Shown: positions 1 through 7,513 of the stretch, one piece after another
Layout: every line of letters begins with the position of its first letter
Numbering within the stretch: position 1 is the first letter of the stretch
From: Roseiarcus fermentans
Lineage (GTDB): Bacteria > Pseudomonadota > Alphaproteobacteria > Rhizobiales > Beijerinckiaceae
Length of the DNA: 50,699 nucleotides
Assembly (NCBI RefSeq): GCF_003315135.1
Contig: NZ_QNRK01000047.1
Span: forward strand, 1 to 50,699
Direction of reading: 5' to 3'
The notes under the pieces: model-generated
The model's database searches: none
What the model was told of the DNA's origin: nothing
What the model saw: only the letters and a program-made list of their open reading frames with translations
Position numbers and translations under genes: made by a program

Positions 1-1183
1 ACGTGTCGTACATCGCCATCGCCTGGCCATTGCCGTTGACCTGGCCGTTCTCGCCCCACATCGCGTCCGGCAGACCCGAGTACCACACCGCGTTCCGGGT
101 GTAGGAGCCGGTCAGCAGGAAGGTGTCGCCCGGGCCGAACGACGGCAGGTTGAACTTCACGCCCGCGTCGATGCCCCAGCCGACCTTGTTCTGCGAGGAA
201 TTACAGTTCACGATGAGCGCGCCCACGCCGCAACCGGCGACGCCATTCGTGCCGTAGAGCGAGTTGTACGAGACGTTGACGTTATGGAGCACGCCGGACA
301 GCTGGGCTTCGCCCCAGCCCTGGGTCACGTGCAACTGGCCGACGATGTCGGGCCAGCGCGTACCGCCGAAGGTGCCGCCGGGAGGCGCGAAGTTGGTGCC
401 GCCGCCCGTCCCGCTGGCGTTCTGGCTTTCCAGCGACAGCGTCGCCGAGAAACCGCCGCCGAACGAGGCGGTGTAGGCGAGCAGGTTCGGTTCGTTGGAG
501 CCCTTGCGGTCCGGGGAGAACATGTTCGCCCAGTTGTCGCCGCCGCCGACGAACGAGTAGAACGAGGACGCGACGCCCGCCGTGATGCCGGCCCAGGTGA
601 CGTAGGCGTTGTTGACCAGCACCGAGCTGCCGGTGTTGTCGAAACCGCTGCCCATGTTGGCGTTGAGGTCGACGTGACCGATCAACGGGCCATAGGCGGT
701 GTTGGAGGCCATGTCGAAGCCGATGTTGGCGCGGGTCGTCCAGCCGATCGCGTTCCGACTCCAGGTATCGTTGCCTTGGCTGCGGCTGCCGGCGATCAGC
801 ACGCGCTGGCTCGAAGCGCCGCCCGAGGCCGTGCCGCCGGTGATCGTGCCGCCGGTGGAGACCACGCCCGTGGCGAGCCGAGCGAGAGTGGTCGGATCCG
901 AGCCGCCGCCGCCGACGTAAGCGTTGTAGACGCTGGAGTAGCCGCCCTGGTTGTACTGGGTCGACAGGTTGCCGCCCTCGATCTGGGCGGTGATGTAACC
1001 CGAGAACTTCACGCAGGTGTCGGAGCCCGGCAGGGTCCAGCCGGTGATGCCGCCGACGTTGCAGATCTTGACGTATTGTTCGACCGGGGCGGCCTTCCTG
1101 GTGGGAAGATCGGCGGCTTGCGCCCCGGCGACTGCGACGATCGCCGCCGCCGAGCCCAAAAGAATGCTCTTCATGAGCGTCAT
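1..1183 (-). CDS. Alphaproteobacterial porin (3' end outside window)
   Basis: This is an outer-membrane general porin of the alphaproteobacterial porin family (Porin_2 type), forming a beta-barrel for passive uptake of small solutes. The N-terminus MTLMKSILLGSAAAIVAVAG continues to AQAADLP, a clear signal peptide with cleavage after AQA. The mature start has the family hallmark KAAPVEQYVKIC, followed by a short disulfide-type loop ending DTCVKFSGYI. The rest is rich in Gly, Asn, Ser and aromatic residues in alternating strands, as expected of a barrel. The ATG at 1183 is chosen because GGAG lies 7 nt upstream; a second ATG at 1174 is possible. About 394 residues are visible and the reading frame runs off the left edge, so the C-terminal strands are missing. 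The upstream region is AT-rich and carries a direct repeat. Confidence 0.9.
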   Translation of the reverse strand, partial: MTLMKSILLGSAAAIVAVAGAQAADLPTRKAAPVEQYVKICNVGGITGWTLPGSDTCVKFSGYITAQIEGGNLSTQYNQGGYSSVYNAYVGGGGSDPTTLARLATGVVSTGGTITGGTASGGASSQRVLIAGSRSQGNDTWSRNAIGWTTRANIGFDMASNTAYGPLIGHVDLNANMGSGFDNTGSSVLVNNAYVTWAGITAGVASSFYSFVGGGDNWANMFSPDRKGSNEPNLLAYTASFGGGFSATLSLESQNASGTGGGTNFAPPGGTFGGTRWPDIVGQLHVTQGWGEAQLSGVLHNVNVSYNSLYGTNGVAGCGVGALIVNCNSSQNKVGWGIDAGVKFNLPSFGPGDTFLLTGSYTRNAVWYSGLPDAMWGENGQVNGNGQAMAMYDT

Positions 1184-1811
1184 GTGTGATCTCCAGTTAA
1201 CGTTATGTATTTCGGTCTCGTGAAAACTCTGGCGCTCCGGTCCGTGCCTCGGGCCGGCGAAGCCGACGGGGTGCCCCCGGTTGGCGGCCTGCGCAAGCAA
1301 AGAAACGCCCATGACTTGCCTGGATCGGGAATTGCCCTGTTCACGCAACCGACCATACGCTGATCGAATCCGTCCTCAACTCCTATTCGACGACGAATCG
1401 CCGCTCGACGGCCATTATTCGGATCGTGTTGCAAAATCGACACGTATTCATCCTGTATCGATTTCATAATTTTGAAAAATATTTCATAATTGAAGATTCA
1501 TTATTATGAGTTTTATCAGAGCTTGTTGTGTTACCTCCGTTCACAGCAAATAAATTGAATTTTATATTCGTAAACAAGGGCGCGGCCGTTGGACTCGCGC
1601 CTCCCTGCCGGGCAGCGGCCTCTTCGGATTCGAAATCGGAGTTCCCGCGCCGGGCGGCGGCCGATCAAGCGTCAGAGCCGGAGCAAGCGGAGCGGGAGAG
1701 GCTCGACGGCCGGCGCGAGATTGCGAAGGGCCCTCTGGGTCGCAGGGGCGCCGCGCCCCGAGCGCCGTCGTCGAGGCGGCGTTGCGCGCGGGCCGGCTGG
1801 CCGACCCGGAC
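1184..1811. other. Intergenic region upstream of the porin gene
   Basis: There is no convincing gene in these 628 bases. The half next to the porin (1184-1580) is unusually AT-rich for this genome and should hold the porin promoter and control sites, including the repeat at 1461-1491. The half next to acpS (1590-1811) is GC-rich and its open frames have no recognisable protein features. In many Hyphomicrobiales acpS is followed by lepB, rnc and era; none of these is present here. Confidence 0.6.
1461..1491. repeat. Two 11-bp direct repeats, 20 bp apart
   Basis: ATTTCATAATT occurs at 1461-1471 and again at 1481-1491, exactly 20 bp (about two helical turns) apart, within an AT-rich stretch about 280 bp upstream of the porin start. 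A same-face spacing of identical AT-rich boxes suggests a binding site for a dimeric or cooperative regulator, or a curved-DNA element. The role is inferred from position only. Confidence 0.55.
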
Positions 1812-2213
1812 TTACGCGGCCGGGCGAGCCTCGATGATCACGAAGGCCTGGGCGAGCGGCGGCTCATCGGTGATGGTCAGGTGGATGAAGGCTTCCGTTC
1901 CCGGCGGCAGGATCGCCTTCAGGCGCAGGGCCGCCCCGCCGGTGAGTTTCATCGTCGGCTGGCCGGTGGGCAGGTTGACGACCCCCATGTCGCGCCAGAA
2001 CACGCCGTTCCGCAGGCCCGTCCCGAGCGCCTTGGCGCAGGCCTCCTTGGCCGCGAACCGCTTGGCGTAGGAGGCCGCGCGCGCCGCGCGGGCGTCCGAC
2101 CGGCGGCGCTCGAGGTCGGTGAAGCAGCGCCGGACGAATCGGTCGCCGTGGCGCGCGAGCGTCTGCTCGATGCGCCGGATGTCGCACAGGTCGCTGCCGA
2201 CGCCGACGATCAC
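1812..2213 (-). CDS. acpS: Holo-[acyl-carrier-protein] synthase AcpS
   Basis: AcpS transfers the 4'-phosphopantetheine group of CoA to the serine of acyl carrier protein, activating it for fatty-acid synthesis. The 133-residue product has the usual size. It begins [16 protein letters not shown], with the magnesium-binding Asp, and contains [16 protein letters not shown], which holds the second metal-binding Glu and the CoA-binding Lys. The start is a GTG at 2213 that overlaps the pdxJ stop codon in a GTGA arrangement, so the two genes are translationally coupled. It is the last gene of the pyrE-pdxJ-acpS cluster. A longer upstream frame exists but lies inside pdxJ and is not used. Confidence 0.93.
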   Translation of the reverse strand: MIVGVGSDLCDIRRIEQTLARHGDRFVRRCFTDLERRRSDARAARAASYAKRFAAKEACAKALGTGLRNGVFWRDMGVVNLPTGQPTMKLTGGAALRLKAILPPGTEAFIHLTITDEPPLAQAFVIIEARPAA

Positions 2214-2968
2214 CGCGCCGCCCCTGCGCCGGCGCGCCCCTCGTCCATCGCCGCGCGCATGCGCCGGATGGTGTCGGCGAGGCCGACGAAGATCGCCTCG
2301 CCGACCAGGAAGTGGCCGATGTTCAGTTCGACGATCTGCGGCAGGCTGGCGATGACGCGGGCCGAATCGTAATCGAGCCCGTGGCCGGCGTGGCATTCGA
2401 GCCCGAGGCCGGCCGACTGCGCCGCGGCGACCCGCAGCCGACCGAATTCGTAGTCGGCGCGCGCGGCGTCGCCGTGGGCGAGGGCGTCGCACCAGGCCCC
2501 GGTGTGCAGTTCGACCACCGGCGCGCCGAGGTCGGCGCTCGCCTTCAGGGCCTCGCTCGACGGCTCGATGAACATCGACACCCGGACGCCGGCCTTGCCC
2601 AGTTCGGCCACGTAGGGCTTCAGCGCCTTGAAGCCGCCGATCACGTCGAGACCGCCCTCGGTGGTGCGCTCGGTGCGCTTCTCGGGCACGAGGCAGCAGG
2701 CGTGCGGGTGCACGCGCAGCGCGATGTCGAGCATCGCCTCGGTCGCCGCCATCTCGAAATTGAGCGGCTTCCTGATCGCGGCCTTGAGCCGGCGCATGTC
2801 GTCGTCGTGGATGTGGCGGCGGTCCTCGCGCAGATGCGCGGTGATGCCGTCGGCGCCGGCCTCGATGGCGACCAGCGCCGCGCGGACCGGATCGGGCGCA
2901 GCCCCCCCGCGGGCGTTGCGGATGGTCGCCACATGGTCGACGTTGACGCCCAGGCGAAGCGCGGTCAT
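2210..2968 (-). CDS. pdxJ: Pyridoxine 5'-phosphate synthase PdxJ
   Basis: PdxJ condenses 1-deoxy-D-xylulose 5-phosphate with 3-amino-2-oxopropyl phosphate to make pyridoxine 5'-phosphate, the last ring-closing step of the DXP-dependent vitamin B6 pathway. The 252-residue protein is a complete TIM barrel of normal length. Characteristic stretches are [16 protein letters not shown] at the N-terminus, [18 protein letters not shown] with the conserved Glu, and [17 protein letters not shown] near the C-terminus. It lies 22 bp after pyrE and overlaps acpS by 4 nt, which indicates one transcript. Confidence 0.95.
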   Translation of the reverse strand: MTALRLGVNVDHVATIRNARGGAAPDPVRAALVAIEAGADGITAHLREDRRHIHDDDMRRLKAAIRKPLNFEMAATEAMLDIALRVHPHACCLVPEKRTERTTEGGLDVIGGFKALKPYVAELGKAGVRVSMFIEPSSEALKASADLGAPVVELHTGAWCDALAHGDAARADYEFGRLRVAAAQSAGLGLECHAGHGLDYDSARVIASLPQIVELNIGHFLVGEAIFVGLADTIRRMRAAMDEGRAGAGAAR

Positions 2969-2990
2969 CGGAAGTCTCCCTCGGGTTGGC

Positions 2991-3587
2991 CTAGCCGGCG
3001 AGCGACCGGCTGCCCGGCTTCGTCGCCGGAAGGGCGGCGAGGTCGGGCGGCAGCGCGTCGGCGGGATAGGCCGGAATGTCGAGCGTCGCCAGGGCGACGC
3101 GGGGCACGCCGATGTCGGCCTTGCCGCCGGACCGGTCGATCAGGCAGGCCGCGCCGACGATCCGGCCCGGATGCCGGGCGAGCGCCTCGAGGCACTCGCG
3201 CGACGACAGGCCGGTGGTGATGATGTCCTCGACCATCAGCACGCGCGCCCCGGCGGGAATCGTGAAGCCCCGCCTGAGCGCGAACGCGCCGTTCTCGCGC
3301 TCGACGAAGATCGCCTTGGCGCCGAGCCAGCGCGCCGTCTCGTAGCCCGGCACGATGCCGCCGACGGCGGGCGAGGCGACGACGTCGATCGGCCCGAATT
3401 GTTCCCGCGCCTTTTCGGCCAGCGCCCGGCACAGCCGTTCGGTGCGGGCCGGGTCCTGGAACACGAACATCTTCTGCAGGAACACCGGCGAATGCAGTCC
3501 CGACGACAGGATGAAGTGCCCTTCCAGGAGCGCGCCCGCGGCGCGGAACTCGTCAAGCGCCTCGTCGGCTGTTAAGGTCGTGCTCAT
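2991..3587 (-). CDS. pyrE: Orotate phosphoribosyltransferase PyrE
   Basis: PyrE converts orotate and PRPP to orotidine 5'-monophosphate in de novo pyrimidine synthesis. The 198-residue protein starts [14 protein letters not shown] and shows the type I phosphoribosyltransferase PRPP loop [16 protein letters not shown] near residue 120, plus the family segment [17 protein letters not shown] near residue 25. The ATG at 3587 is preferred because it matches the family N-terminus; the frame is open further upstream but without similarity. It is the first gene of the minus-strand pyrE-pdxJ-acpS cluster and diverges from the cupin gene. Confidence 0.93.
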   Translation of the reverse strand: MSTTLTADEALDEFRAAGALLEGHFILSSGLHSPVFLQKMFVFQDPARTERLCRALAEKAREQFGPIDVVASPAVGGIVPGYETARWLGAKAIFVERENGAFALRRGFTIPAGARVLMVEDIITTGLSSRECLEALARHPGRIVGAACLIDRSGGKADIGVPRVALATLDIPAYPADALPPDLAALPATKPGSRSLAG

Positions 3588-3652
3588 GGCTCCTCTTAGC
3601 AGGCCCGCGCGCGCCGCGCCAAGCCGGAGCGCCGCCGCACCGAAGTTCCTCC

Positions 3653-4056
3653 ATGCCGACGCCGCCGCCCTTTGCGACCAAAATCCTCGCAGCCGACCCC
3701 GACGCGACGGCGCCGCGGTGCGGCTTCTGCTCGCGCTCGCGGGCGGAAGCCTCGCGCATTTCGAGCTTCCCGCCGGGGCGGTGTCCCACGCCGTGACGCA
3801 TCGCACGGTGGAGGAGCTCTGGTACGTCGTGGCCGGCGCCGCCCGGCTGTGGCGCAGGGCCGGGTCGGAGGAGCGGATCGAGCCGCTCGCGCCCGGGACG
3901 GCGGTGACGATCCCGCTCGGGACGGCGTTCCAGTTCCGCGCCGAGGGCGACGAGCCGTTCGCCTTCGTCGCCGTCACCATGCCGCCGTGGCCCGGCGCGG
4001 ACGAGGCGGTCGCGGTCGAGGGGCCCTGGACGGCTACGGTCTCCGCCGGCCGGTAG
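3653..4056 (+). CDS. Cupin-domain protein, probably frameshifted
   Basis: The main part is a single small cupin barrel: [36 protein letters not shown], then [18 protein letters not shown], which match the two conserved cupin motifs. The natural-looking start [20 protein letters not shown] begins at 3653 in a different frame from the barrel, and the expected join (…[14 protein letters not shown]) would need about 10 extra bases near 3710. The local sequence GACGGCGCCG looks like one surviving unit of a 10-bp tandem duplication. The gene is therefore either inactivated by a 10-bp contraction, affected by a sequence error, or starts at the in-frame GTG at 3718. The substrate is unknown. It diverges from pyrE. 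Confidence 0.6.
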
Positions 4057-4074
4057 CCGGCCGCCAGAGCGCCC

Positions 4075-4103
4075 TTGCGCCGGCCCGGGCCCGCTGCTAG
4101 CCA
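4075..4103 (+). promoter_or_regulatory. Possible promoter of tRNA-Thr
   Basis: TTGCGC and TAGCCA are separated by 17 bp and end 18 bp before the first base of the tRNA. The -35 half is reasonable and the -10 half is weak. The assignment rests on spacing and position. Confidence 0.35.
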
Positions 4104-4121
4104 AGACGCCGCGAAAAAGGG

Positions 4122-4196
<75 letters not shown>

Positions 4197-4304
4197 TCTT
4201 TCCTTCCGCCGATCGCCAGTGTCCGAAAAAGGCGCTTTGGATTCGCGTCCCGAGCGTTCGCCCGGCTACGACCGTCGCCGCCGGTCCCCGCGCCGGGCGA
4301 GGAG

Positions 4305-5087
4305 TCAGAACTTGCTGTAGCCGCCGTCGATCACGAGGCAATCGCCGGTGTGGTAGGACGACAGCGCGCTCATCAGGTAGACCGCGATCCCGCCGAAATC
4401 GGCGGGCTGGCCGAAGCGGCGCATGGGAATGCGCGGCATTGCGGCGGCGACGAATTTTTCGTTGGCGGTGAGCGCGGCCGTCATGTCGGTCTCGATCCAG
4501 CCCGGCAGAATCGCGTTGGCGGTGACGCCGTAGCGGGCGTGCTCGACCGCGAGCGTGCGGACCAGTTCGTTGAGCGCCGCCTTGGTCGCGGCGTAGTGCT
4601 CGCCGCGCGGCATGCCGAACAACGAGGCGAGGCTCGACGTCGCCACGATTCGGCCGAACCGGTCGCCGCCCTCGGCGCGCCGGATCATGTGGCGCAGCGC
4701 CGTCTGGAAAACATGGAAGACGCCGTCGAGGTTGGTCGCGAACATCGCCCGCCATTCCGCCTCGGTTCGGTCGACGAAGGCGCGCTGGCCGAACGACCCC
4801 ACGCCCGCGTTGGCGAAGCAGCCGTCGACCCGGCCGAAAGCCTCGAGCGTTCCGGCGAACGCGTCCTCGATCGCCGCGCGATCGGTCACGTCGCAGGTCC
4901 GCGCCTCGACCTGCGCGCCGCATTCGCGCAGGTCCGCGAGGGCGGCGCGGTTCTTGTCTTCGTTGCGGCCCCAGATCGACACCGCGCAGCCGGCGCGCGC
5001 GAGCGCCTTCGCCATGCCGAGGCCGATCCCGCCGTTGCCTCCCGTCACGATCGCAACCCGCCCGCCGAGATCGAAATCATTGGCCAT
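4305..5087 (-). CDS. Short-chain dehydrogenase/reductase (SDR)
   Basis: This is a classical 260-residue SDR oxidoreductase, likely NAD(P)-dependent. The Rossmann motif TGGNGGIG follows GGRVAIV near residue 15, NAGVG lies near residue 90, the catalytic Ser is in IVATSSLASLFG, and the Tyr/Lys pair is in HYAATKAA. The C-terminal part ends GDCLVIDGGYSKF, as is typical. The start at 5087 is chosen because GGGAGG lies 8 nt upstream; the frame extends upstream without similarity. The substrate cannot be inferred. A perfect TTGAC-N4-GTCAA box lies about 223 bp upstream of the start, so the gene may belong to the regulon of the neighbouring Crp/Fnr regulator. Confidence 0.88.
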   Translation of the reverse strand: MANDFDLGGRVAIVTGGNGGIGLGMAKALARAGCAVSIWGRNEDKNRAALADLRECGAQVEARTCDVTDRAAIEDAFAGTLEAFGRVDGCFANAGVGSFGQRAFVDRTEAEWRAMFATNLDGVFHVFQTALRHMIRRAEGGDRFGRIVATSSLASLFGMPRGEHYAATKAALNELVRTLAVEHARYGVTANAILPGWIETDMTAALTANEKFVAAAMPRIPMRRFGQPADFGGIAVYLMSALSSYHTGDCLVIDGGYSKF

Positions 5088-5309
5088 CGAACAATCCTCC
5101 CCGCGGTCGCGCTTTCCGAGCGACGCCGGCCGCGAGCGGCATCTGAACCGACCGCGGCCGTCTCGGCAAGGCGAAGGGGCGGCGGGCCCGCTCGCGGAGT
5201 TCGTCACCCGCCGTCAGCCGAGCGTGACCGCGGCCAGTTCCGAATGAGCGGGCCTCGGACGGCTGGGAGCGAAGACTTGCCCCGCCAAACCGAACCTGCC
5301 GCCTTCGCC

Positions 5310-5323
5310 TTGACGTCGGTCAA
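5310..5323. promoter_or_regulatory. FNR/NNR-type box, upstream of the SDR gene
   Basis: TTGACGTCGGTCAA matches the TTGAC-N4-GTCAA consensus of FNR/NnrR/Dnr-family regulators at every specified position. It lies 6 bp beyond the 3' end of the Crp/Fnr gene, where the only downstream target on the minus strand is the SDR gene at 5087. The match is seen in the sequence; binding is inferred. Confidence 0.7.
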
Positions 5324-5329
5324 GACTCC

Positions 5330-6010
5330 TCAGCCGACGGCGAACGCGGCGAGTCTCGCGACATCGGCGATGCTGACGCTCTCTCGCTCGACTGCGACGC
5401 CGAGGCCGGCGAGCTTTCCGAGCGCCCGGGAGAAGCTCTCCGGCTTCATGCCGAGGCGGCTCGCGATCAGGGCCTTCTCGTAGGGCAGCGCAATCCGGGC
5501 CGGGCCGCTCGTCGCCGCCGCCTGCCGGACGAAGAAGTCGGCGATGCGCTGCGGCGCCGAGCGGGCCTTCAGGTGTTCGATCTCGTCGACGAGCTGCCGC
5601 AGACGCATCGAGGCCGCGGCGAGCATGTCGAACGCCAGTTGCGGCTGGTCCATCACGGCGCGGCGCAGCTTGGCCGCGTCGATCTTGAGGATGCGCGCCG
5701 GCGAGACCGCTTCGCAGCCCGCCGGGAACCGCCCGCCGAGGAACATCGCGACCTCGGCGAAGGTCTCGCCGGCGGAAAAGATCGCGACCACCACCTCCTC
5801 GCCGTCCTCGCGCAGGCGGTAGAGCTTGGCCCAGCCCTCGATGAGGCAGAAGAACCCGTCCGCCGGATCGCCCTCGTCGAAGACGCGCTCGCCGCGGCCG
5901 TAGGTCTTCGGGCCGCGATCGCCGATCATGGCGCGCGTGATCGTGGCGCCCATCGCCTTGAACAGCGGCGCGCGCATGACGATGTCCCAGTCCGGATCGG
6001 AAAGTCCCAC
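5330..6010 (-). CDS. Crp/Fnr-family regulator, NnrR/Dnr-like
   Basis: This is a 226-residue transcription factor with an N-terminal cyclic-nucleotide-binding-type sensor barrel (about residues 15-125, with GEETFAEVAMFLGG-like turns), a long dimerisation helix (about 125-150) and a C-terminal winged helix. The recognition helix contains KPESFSRAL. The E-x2-SR pattern is the one that in FNR reads TTGA half-sites, in agreement with the two perfect boxes flanking the gene. It lacks the N-terminal cysteine cluster of oxygen-sensing FNR, so an NO-sensing haem-type role as in Dnr/NnrR is more likely. Divergent nnrS supports this. Autoregulation is probable because the shared box is about 80 bp upstream of its start. 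Confidence 0.87.
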   Translation of the reverse strand: MGLSDPDWDIVMRAPLFKAMGATITRAMIGDRGPKTYGRGERVFDEGDPADGFFCLIEGWAKLYRLREDGEEVVVAIFSAGETFAEVAMFLGGRFPAGCEAVSPARILKIDAAKLRRAVMDQPQLAFDMLAAASMRLRQLVDEIEHLKARSAPQRIADFFVRQAAATSGPARIALPYEKALIASRLGMKPESFSRALGKLAGLGVAVERESVSIADVARLAAFAVG

Positions 6011-6083
6011 GGCGTTCCCTCGCTCCCGCGGTCTCTAGCAAACCCGCGCCGCCCATGCACGAGGAGCCGGGAGCGGGGCTCGC

Positions 6084-6097
6084 TTGACCTTGGTCAA
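6084..6097. promoter_or_regulatory. FNR/NNR-type box between regulator and nnrS
   Basis: TTGACCTTGGTCAA is a perfect TTGAC-N4-GTCAA palindrome in the divergent promoter region. Its centre is 111 bp upstream of the nnrS ATG and 80 bp upstream of the regulator start. With the usual -41.5 placement, transcription of nnrS would begin near 6132, and TAGGAC around 6119-6124 could act as its -10. Confidence 0.82.
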
Positions 6098-6201
6098 GGA
6101 CGGCGCCCGACAGATCGCTAGGACTGGGCGGCCCGCGGGCGGAAAGGCGAACCGATGCCGATGTCGAGCGCCTACGCTCCCTCGGGTGGAGACCGCATCC
6201 A

Positions 6202-7416
6202 ATGACCGCCGTGCAGCACGCGCCTGTTCCTCGCTCCGCCGCCGCCGCCCGCGCCTGGCGGGGTTCGGCTCTGCTCAGCCGCGGCTTCCGGCCGTTCTTC
6301 CTCGGCGCCGGCGTATGGGCGCTGGTCGGCATGGCGCTGTGGCCGGCGGTCTTCTCCGGCGCGGTCGCGATCCCGACCGCCTTCTCGCCGGTCGACTGGC
6401 ACGCCCACGAGATGATCTTCGGCTACGGCGCGGCGGTGATCGCCGGCTTCCTCCTGACCGCGATCCCCAACTGGACCGGACGCCTGCCGGTCGCCGGCGC
6501 TCCGCTCGCGGCGCTCGCTGCGCTGTGGATCGCCGGACGCGCCGCCGTGTTCGCCTCGTCCGCGATTCCGCGCCCGGCCGCCGCGATCGTCGACGCCGGC
6601 TTCCTCGTCGTCTTCGCCGCCCTCGTCGCGCGCGAGGTCGTCGCCGGCGGCAACTGGCGCAACCTCAAGGTTGCGGCGCTGGCGCTGGCGCTCGGCCTCG
6701 CCAACGTCGCCTTCCACGTCGAGGACGCGCGCGCGGGCTTCGCGGACCATTCGATCCGCGCCGCGCTCGGCCTCGTCGTCATGTTGATCTTGCTGATCGG
6801 CGGGCGGGTGACGCCGAACTTCACCGGCAACTGGATCGCCCGCAACGCCGCCGGCCCCCGCCCGGCGCCGGCCGGCCGGGCCGACGCGATCGTCCTCGCG
6901 CTGTCGGGTTTCGCGCTCGTCGCCTGGGCGGCTGCGCCCGAGGGCGTAGCCGCCGGCGTCCTCGCGCTCGCGGCCGGCGCCGGCAATCTCTGGCGCCTGT
7001 CGCGCTGGCGCGGGTTCGCGGCCCGGCGCGACCCGCTGGTCGTGGCGCTGCACGCGGGCTACCTGCTCGCCGCGCTCGGCTTCGTCGCGGCGGGGGCGAG
7101 CGCCCTTTGGCCCGCCCGGATTCCGTATGCGGTCGGCGTGCATGTCTGGGCGGTCGGCGCGGTCGGGATGATGACGCTGGCGATGATGACCCGGGCGACG
7201 CTCGGCCACACCGGACACGCGCTCGTCGCCTCGAGGACGACCGTCTTCGCCTATCTCTGCATCGCCGTGGCGCTCGCCGCCCGCATCGTCATGGCGATGG
7301 CGCCCGACGCCGCTCTGCTGCTGATGCATGTCGCCGCCTGCGCCTGGGCCTTCGGCTTCGCCGCCTTCCTGTTCGCCTACGCGCCCATGCTGATCCGCAG
7401 GAGCGGTCCGGGCTGA
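6202..7416 (+). CDS. nnrS: NnrS family haem-copper membrane protein
   Basis: NnrS proteins are multi-pass haem- and copper-binding inner-membrane proteins that protect cells from nitric oxide stress and are usually controlled by NO-responsive Crp/Fnr regulators. The 404-residue product has about 10-12 hydrophobic segments. Family features include the N-terminal LLSRGFRPFFLGAGVWA, VDWHAHEMIFGYGAAVIAGF with conserved histidines, FLLTAIPNWTGR, and GGRVTPNFTGNW in the middle. A GGAG lies 10 nt upstream of the ATG. It diverges from its presumed regulator across a perfect NNR box. No denitrification reductase is in the window. Confidence 0.92.
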   Translation: MTAVQHAPVPRSAAAARAWRGSALLSRGFRPFFLGAGVWALVGMALWPAVFSGAVAIPTAFSPVDWHAHEMIFGYGAAVIAGFLLTAIPNWTGRLPVAGAPLAALAALWIAGRAAVFASSAIPRPAAAIVDAGFLVVFAALVAREVVAGGNWRNLKVAALALALGLANVAFHVEDARAGFADHSIRAALGLVVMLILLIGGRVTPNFTGNWIARNAAGPRPAPAGRADAIVLALSGFALVAWAAAPEGVAAGVLALAAGAGNLWRLSRWRGFAARRDPLVVALHAGYLLAALGFVAAGASALWPARIPYAVGVHVWAVGAVGMMTLAMMTRATLGHTGHALVASRTTVFAYLCIAVALAARIVMAMAPDAALLLMHVAACAWAFGFAAFLFAYAPMLIRRSGPG

Positions 7417-7440
7417 GGTCTTGCGCGGGAGGCGCGCTGT

Positions 7441-7495
7441 TCGTCGTCGCGAGGAACGCCGCCGGGACTCTTGATCCGGGGGACGCGGCGATCCG
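7441..7495. repeat. Dispersed extragenic repeat, copy 1
   Basis: This stretch has the frame CGTCGTCGCGAGGAACG ... GACGCGGCGATCC. It matches the element at 50436-50480 at both ends, with a variable middle. It belongs to the widespread GTCATTGCGAGGAGC-type extragenic repeats of proteobacteria and sits in the convergent gap between nnrS and the acyl-CoA ligase. Confidence 0.55.
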
Positions 7496-7513
7496 TCGCC
7501 ACCGGCCGGACCC

